Part shown: piece by piece, positions 31,526 to 34,725 of the stretch | Layout of the letters: every line of letters starts with the position of its first letter | Position numbering within the stretch: position 1 is the first letter of the stretch | Assembly (NCBI GenBank): GCA_003225535.1 | Contig: QIAL01000318.1 | Location: 1 to 34,725, forward strand | Direction of reading: 5' to 3' | From: Acidobacteriota bacterium | GTDB taxonomy: Bacteria; Acidobacteriota; Terriglobia; Terriglobales; Acidobacteriaceae | Length of the DNA stretch: 34,725 nt | Program-made: the position numbers and the translations under genes | The notes under the pieces: model-generated | The model's input: only the letters and a program-made list of their open reading frames with translations | Told to the model about the DNA's origin: nothing | Databases searched by the model: none

Positions 31526-32899
31526 ATGATCGTCATGAAATTCGGCGGCACCTCAGTCGAAGACGCCAAAGCCATCGACCGCGTCGCTGCGATCGTCCAA
31601 GGACGCCTCGACAAACAACCCGTGGTCGTGGTCAGCGCCATGGCCAAGGTCACCGACACGTTGCTGACCATGGCTCGCGCCGCCGGCGAAGGAGAACGCA
31701 AGACCGCCCTCAAACTCTGCCGGTCGCTACAGGAGCGACACTACAACACAGCCAGCGAACTCCTTGGCACCGCGCGCTTCACCGAATTCCATTCCGAACT
31801 CGGCCAGGACTTCGAATCGCTCGACGAACTCCTCCGCGGCATTTCCGCCGTCGGCGAAATCACTCCCCGCACTACCGATCACGTGGCCGCATTCGGCGAG
31901 ATGCTTTCGAGCAAGATCGTCGCCGCCGCATTCGAAGCCCGCGGTTTGAAAGGCACTCACGTCGATTCCCGGGATGTGCTGGTCACCGACAGCGCCTACA
32001 TGCAGGCGGTCCCACAGTACGAAGAGACAAATCTTCGACTTCAGGAAAAGGTTCTCTCGCTCGTCAAAGCAGGACAGGTTCCTGTGATGGGCGGATTCAT
32101 CGGTTCGAACCGCGCGGGGATCACGACAACCATCGGCCGCGGAGGTTCCGACTTCTCCGCCGCCATCTTCGGAGCGGGCCTAGGCGCCGACAGGATCGAG
32201 ATCTGGACCGACGTCGACGGCATTCTTACAACCGATCCCCGAATCTGTCCGGAAGCGCGCCGGATCAAAGTCATCAGCTTTGATGAGGCCGCCGAACTTG
32301 CCTACTTCGGCGCAAAGGTTCTGCACCCGGCCACGGTTCTGCCGGCCATTCAAAAGAATATTCCCGTGTACGTGCTGAACTCGCGCAACCCCTCGTGCGA
32401 AGGCACACGCATCACCACTCGCGCCCCGCACACCAAGAACATCTTCAAAGCGATCGCCGCCAAGAAACGCATCACCATAGTCGACGTCGCCGCCCCGCGC
32501 ATGCTGCTGGCCCACGGATTTCTGCGCTCTATCTTCGAAGCCTTCGATCGCCACAAAGTCGCGGTGGATGTGGTCTCGACTTCGGAAGTCAGCGTCTCGC
32601 TCACAGTCGATTCGAATCAGGCCATTCCCGCGCTGGCGGCTGATCTCGCCAAGTTAGCCGACGTAAAATACGAAGGCCGCAAAGCTATCGTCTGCCTGGT
32701 AGGAGAAAATCTGCGCGAAACTCCTGGCATCGCCGCCCACGTCTTCCGCGAGCTGGCGGACAAAAAGATCCGCATGATCTCGCAAGGCGCCTCAGAAATT
32801 AACCTGACCTTCGTAATCGAAGAAGACGAAGTCCCCGAAGTAATCCAGCGCCTCCACAAAACCTTCTTCTCCGAACTAGACCCCGAAGTCTTCGCCTAG
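31526..32899 (+). CDS. lysC: Aspartokinase (monofunctional, with two ACT domains)
   Basis: LysC phosphorylates aspartate, the first step of the aspartate family pathway. The kinase start KFGGTSVEDAKAI (residues 4-16) and the blocks VVVVSAMAKVTDTLL, GRGGSDFSA and EIWTDVDGILTTDPRI are all present. Two ACT domains follow: about 305-370 (TIVDVAAPRMLLAHGFLRSI, then VDVVSTSEVSVSLTVD) and about 380-450 (CLVGENLRETPGIAAHVF, then MISQGASEINLTFVI). They give feedback control by lysine and/or threonine. The ATG at 31526 was chosen because it gives the normal MIVMKFGG start, with GAGG about eight bases upstream; the open frame back to 31454 is repeat sequence. The protein has 457 residues. Confidence 0.94.
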   Translation: MIVMKFGGTSVEDAKAIDRVAAIVQGRLDKQPVVVVSAMAKVTDTLLTMARAAGEGERKTALKLCRSLQERHYNTASELLGTARFTEFHSELGQDFESLDELLRGISAVGEITPRTTDHVAAFGEMLSSKIVAAAFEARGLKGTHVDSRDVLVTDSAYMQAVPQYEETNLRLQEKVLSLVKAGQVPVMGGFIGSNRAGITTTIGRGGSDFSAAIFGAGLGADRIEIWTDVDGILTTDPRICPEARRIKVISFDEAAELAYFGAKVLHPATVLPAIQKNIPVYVLNSRNPSCEGTRITTRAPHTKNIFKAIAAKKRITIVDVAAPRMLLAHGFLRSIFEAFDRHKVAVDVVSTSEVSVSLTVDSNQAIPALAADLAKLADVKYEGRKAIVCLVGENLRETPGIAAHVFRELADKKIRMISQGASEINLTFVIEEDEVPEVIQRLHKTFFSELDPEVFA

Positions 32900-32907
32900 C
32901 TTGTGTA

Positions 32908-33026
32908 GGGGCGGACGCCTTCGTCCGCCCCGCGACCCTGAGCAAAGCGAAGGGGAGCGTGCCGCACCACCGCGGCTTCAGTCGTCGAGCGCACACTCAA
33001 AACCCGCCCGGACGAATGCGTCCGGG
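32908..33026. repeat. Repeat cluster after lysC with two perfect hairpins
   Basis: The first hairpin is GGGGCGGACG/CGTCCGCCCC (32908-32917 with 32922-32931), loop CCTT. The second is CCCGGACG/CGTCCGGG (33007-33014 with 33019-33026), loop AATG. The first starts nine bases after the lysC stop and may serve as a weak terminator, but no T-run follows. The region lies between convergent genes. Elements of this form are common in acidobacterial intergenic DNA. Confidence 0.65.
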
Positions 33027-33042
33027 GCCACACAGTTTCGTT

Positions 33043-33525
33043 TTACACCGACAGCAGCCGGTCAAAGAACGACCGATACCGCTGCAACGCCACCCGCAAG
33101 GCCTCCGTCGACACGTTGTCTCCGCGATCCCACTGCTGCTCCAGTCGCGACCGCTCGTCCGCGAATACTTCCGCCAGACGCTTCATCGCCGAAGCCACCA
33201 GCCCGTCCGCCTGTTCTACAGCCTTGCGAGGCTCATCCACAAATGCCGTCTGAATCTCTTTCCACCGCGCGCGCAGGCCCTCCAATTCTTCGCCTGGGAA
33301 CAGCGGAGTGCTTCCGGCTGCTCGACTGTCAGCCACCCTGCTGTCGTTCGCGGTAAGCGTCGCGGCATTCTCGGTTCGCGAGCCTTGCTCAAAATTTCGC
33401 TCGGTCGTGATTTCCTGAGGCCCACGCGTTTCCGACACCGGCCGTTTCCCCTGCGCCAGATCGGCGGTCGTGATTTCCTGTTCATCATCAAATTCCGGCT
33501 GCTCTTTTCTCAACGGCGTCGCCAT
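33043..33525 (-). CDS. Small protein of unknown function, paralogous to its upstream neighbour
   Basis: A 160-residue soluble protein. The first 70 residues are charged, low in complexity and probably disordered. The rest (about 78-160) is a helical domain (RWKEIQTAFVDEPRKAVEQA, then STEALRVALQRYRSFFDRLL) that matches the C-terminal domain of the upstream gene product: FVD-x-P, AV-x-x-AD-x-LV and STE-x-LR-x-A-x-x-x-YR-x-x-F. There is no membrane segment or signal peptide. ATG 33525 has GAGGAG about eight bases upstream. It follows the upstream gene by three bases, so the two are co-translated. I do not recognise the domain name and assign no function. Confidence 0.78.
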   Translation of the reverse strand: MATPLRKEQPEFDDEQEITTADLAQGKRPVSETRGPQEITTERNFEQGSRTENAATLTANDSRVADSRAAGSTPLFPGEELEGLRARWKEIQTAFVDEPRKAVEQADGLVASAMKRLAEVFADERSRLEQQWDRGDNVSTEALRVALQRYRSFFDRLLSV

Positions 33526-33528
33526 CTT

Positions 33529-34092
33529 CTATGCTCCTCTTCTGTGGGTTTTAGGTTCGTCGAGCAATTCCTGAAACAGCACGCGATAATGCACCATCGC
33601 CTGCCGCAAATCTTCCGTACTAGCCTTGCCTGAGCTGTGGCGCAACGCAATGTCGTGCGCAGCGCGATAGTTGTCGACAATCACCGGATAATCCACCGAA
33701 AGATCGGCGGCCCGCTGTTCGAACGCTCCGATCGGATATCCCCGCGCCTGCATCACGTCGGTGACCAGGCTGTCGGCCAACGTGACTGCACCTTGCGGAT
33801 CATCCACAAACCGTGCCTGCACTTCGCTCCAGCCCTCGGCGAAACTGGACCGGTTCGCCGCCGATAGCGGGCGAATATTGAATTTCTCCCGCCGCTTCTG
33901 ACGGAATTCGAGCACTCCCTCAGCCTTGCGCGAATCTCCTTCCTGCCGCATGACACGGTCGTACTCCGGCCCAAAGCGCTCCTTCAGTTTCTGGCTGCGG
34001 CGCTTGCGAGACGTAACAAACGCAATCGCCGCAACCGCAATGACCCCAATCACCACAATTGCAATCACAACTGCCATTCGATTTTGATCCAT
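33529..34092 (-). CDS. Membrane-anchored small protein, paralogous domain to the next gene
   Basis: This 187-residue protein has one N-terminal membrane helix (residues 7-28), a basic stretch (RKRRSQKLKER), then FGPEYDRVMRQEGDSRKAEG, a helical region, and the same helical domain as its neighbour (about 88-178: GWSEVQARFVDDPQGAVTLA, then STEDLRQAMVHYRVLFQELL). The basic residues after the helix suggest that the domain is cytoplasmic. GAGAGGAA lies about seven bases before the ATG. The pair sits on the strand opposite to lysC and dapB. The membrane-bound and soluble versions of one domain could interact. Function unknown. Confidence 0.8.
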   Translation of the reverse strand: MDQNRMAVVIAIVVIGVIAVAAIAFVTSRKRRSQKLKERFGPEYDRVMRQEGDSRKAEGVLEFRQKRREKFNIRPLSAANRSSFAEGWSEVQARFVDDPQGAVTLADSLVTDVMQARGYPIGAFEQRAADLSVDYPVIVDNYRAAHDIALRHSSGKASTEDLRQAMVHYRVLFQELLDEPKTHRRGA

Positions 34093-34260
34093 GAATATTC
34101 CTCTCCGCGGCGCTGCTATGGGATGCCGGGCGAATGATCGCTGTTGTCAGTAAGGAATCTCAGCAGCTGTGGAAAGCGCAGTTCGGCAACAGAATGCCGG
34201 AACAATCAGGTATTTCCCCCACATTGTGCCTGCAAGCGCCCCTTTAGTCCGTCATGCTAG

Positions 34261-34291
34261 CCTCTGTGCCCATCTGTGCCCTCTGTGGTTA
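34261..34291. repeat. Short T/G-rich repeat run before dapB
   Basis: Two CTGTGCC units followed by CTCTGTGGTTAAA. A similar run (CCTTCGTGTCTTTTGTGGTT) forms the right arm of the inverted repeat near 22345-22366. Probably a dispersed repeat fragment. Confidence 0.35.
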
Positions 34292-34312
34292 AATCTTTGG
34301 AAGGACCGCACA

Positions 34313-34725
34313 ATGAATCTCCTCCTCCTCGGCCGAGGCAAAACCGGATCGCTCGTAGCCGAAGTCGCCGCCGAGCGCAGACATCACGCCCGAGTCATCG
34401 GCGCGAAAGACAACATCGAGTCCGTTGCACTCACTCCTGAAAATCTCGCCCCCTTCGACACAGTCATCGACTTCACCGCCCCGCACTGCGTCCTGTCACA
34501 CATCGAAGCGTGCGCAAATGCCGGCAAAAACATGGTGGTCGGCACGACCGGTTGGTACAAAGAGATGGATCACGTGCGCACGCTAGTCGAGCGCCACAAG
34601 ACAGGATTCATCTACGCCGCAAACTTTTCCATTGGTGTGAATCTGTTTTTCGATATCGCGCGAACCGCAGCCGCTGCCTTGAATCACGACTATTCCGGCC
34701 AGATTTTTGAGCGTCATCACGCCAC
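34313..34725 (+). CDS. dapB: 4-hydroxy-tetrahydrodipicolinate reductase, 3'-truncated by window edge
   Basis: DapB reduces 4-hydroxy-tetrahydrodipicolinate in the diaminopimelate/lysine pathway. The frame runs open off the window end after 137 codons. It begins MNLLLLGRGKTGSLVAEVA, with the NAD(P) loop GRGKTG at residues 7-12. DTVIDFTAPHCVLSHI, then VVGTTGWYK, ANFSIGVNLFF and ERHH (the catalytic His pair near residue 135) are the standard family blocks in the right order. The ATG at 34313 follows GGAAGGA by seven bases. It supports a lysine/diaminopimelate cluster with asd and lysC, although two minus-strand genes lie between. Confidence 0.93.
   Translation, partial: MNLLLLGRGKTGSLVAEVAAERRHHARVIGAKDNIESVALTPENLAPFDTVIDFTAPHCVLSHIEACANAGKNMVVGTTGWYKEMDHVRTLVERHKTGFIYAANFSIGVNLFFDIARTAAAALNHDYSGQIFERHHA

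Noticed and set aside
32959-33633. Plus-strand frame of 224 codons after lysC
   Set aside because: Antisense to the two paralogous minus-strand genes, which have good ribosome-binding sites and a shared domain.
1-34725. tRNA, rRNA, CRISPR, prophage or insertion sequence
   Set aside because: No T-loop-like motif outside coding sequence, no regularly spaced repeats, and no integrase, transposase or phage structural gene was seen.

Overview
The window looks like a chromosomal segment of an acidobacterium (Acidobacteriota, Koribacter/Terriglobia-like). This is inferred from gene content, not from any marker gene. The clues are a BamA with extra POTRA domains in an operon with a SurA-like chaperone, a TamB-like protein and Pcm; futalosine-pathway menaquinone genes; an ECF sigma/anti-sigma/DUF4097 set; an archaeal-type Asd; GC-rich coding DNA; and many small GC-rich intergenic repeats. 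No rRNA, tRNA, CRISPR array, prophage or insertion sequence was seen.

Layout. 1-1.1 kb: 3' part of an M20 amidohydrolase. 1.1-1.8 kb: a BrnT/BrnA toxin-antitoxin pair with its promoter. 1.8-3.4 kb (minus): aminofutalosine synthase MqnE behind a small helix-hairpin-helix lipoprotein. 3.5-4.3 kb: a low-complexity secreted protein with a strong terminator. 4.4-7.0 kb (minus): an unrecognised two-pass membrane protein and a UbiA-type prenyltransferase that probably serves menaquinone synthesis with MqnE. 7.0-7.5 kb: a structured non-coding gap. 7.5-9.8 kb (minus): a stand-alone LytTR regulator, an unknown secreted protein and a TetR repressor; the last two have matching promoter/operator sites. 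10.1-11.4 kb: a secreted HAF-repeat protein whose leader can form two mutually exclusive RNA structures, one touching the ribosome-binding site. 11.9-13.4 kb (minus): an alkaline-phosphatase-superfamily enzyme that appears circularly permuted.

13.7-22.2 kb (minus) is an outer-membrane biogenesis operon read bamA, surA-like, tamB-like, pcm. BamA would insert beta-barrels, the SurA-like protein would chaperone them, TamB would bridge the periplasm and Pcm would repair damaged proteins. The surA-like gene lacks a signal peptide and tamB is broken into three reading-frame segments, so the operon is either decaying or carries assembly indels.

22.4-25.1 kb: a MoeB/ThiF-like E1 enzyme and an MFS transporter. 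25.2-30.2 kb: an ECF sigma factor, its zinc-finger anti-sigma factor, a DUF4097 surface protein, shikimate kinase, a secreted protein translationally coupled to it, and an AI-2E-type membrane protein, all on the plus strand. 30.3-32.9 kb: asd and lysC, the first steps of the aspartate/diaminopimelate pathway. 33.0-34.1 kb (minus): two small tandem genes sharing one paralogous domain. 34.3 kb to the end: the 5' part of dapB, the next diaminopimelate step. Dispersed hairpin repeats sit after the AI-2E gene, between asd and lysC, after lysC, after the MoeB-like gene and before bamA.
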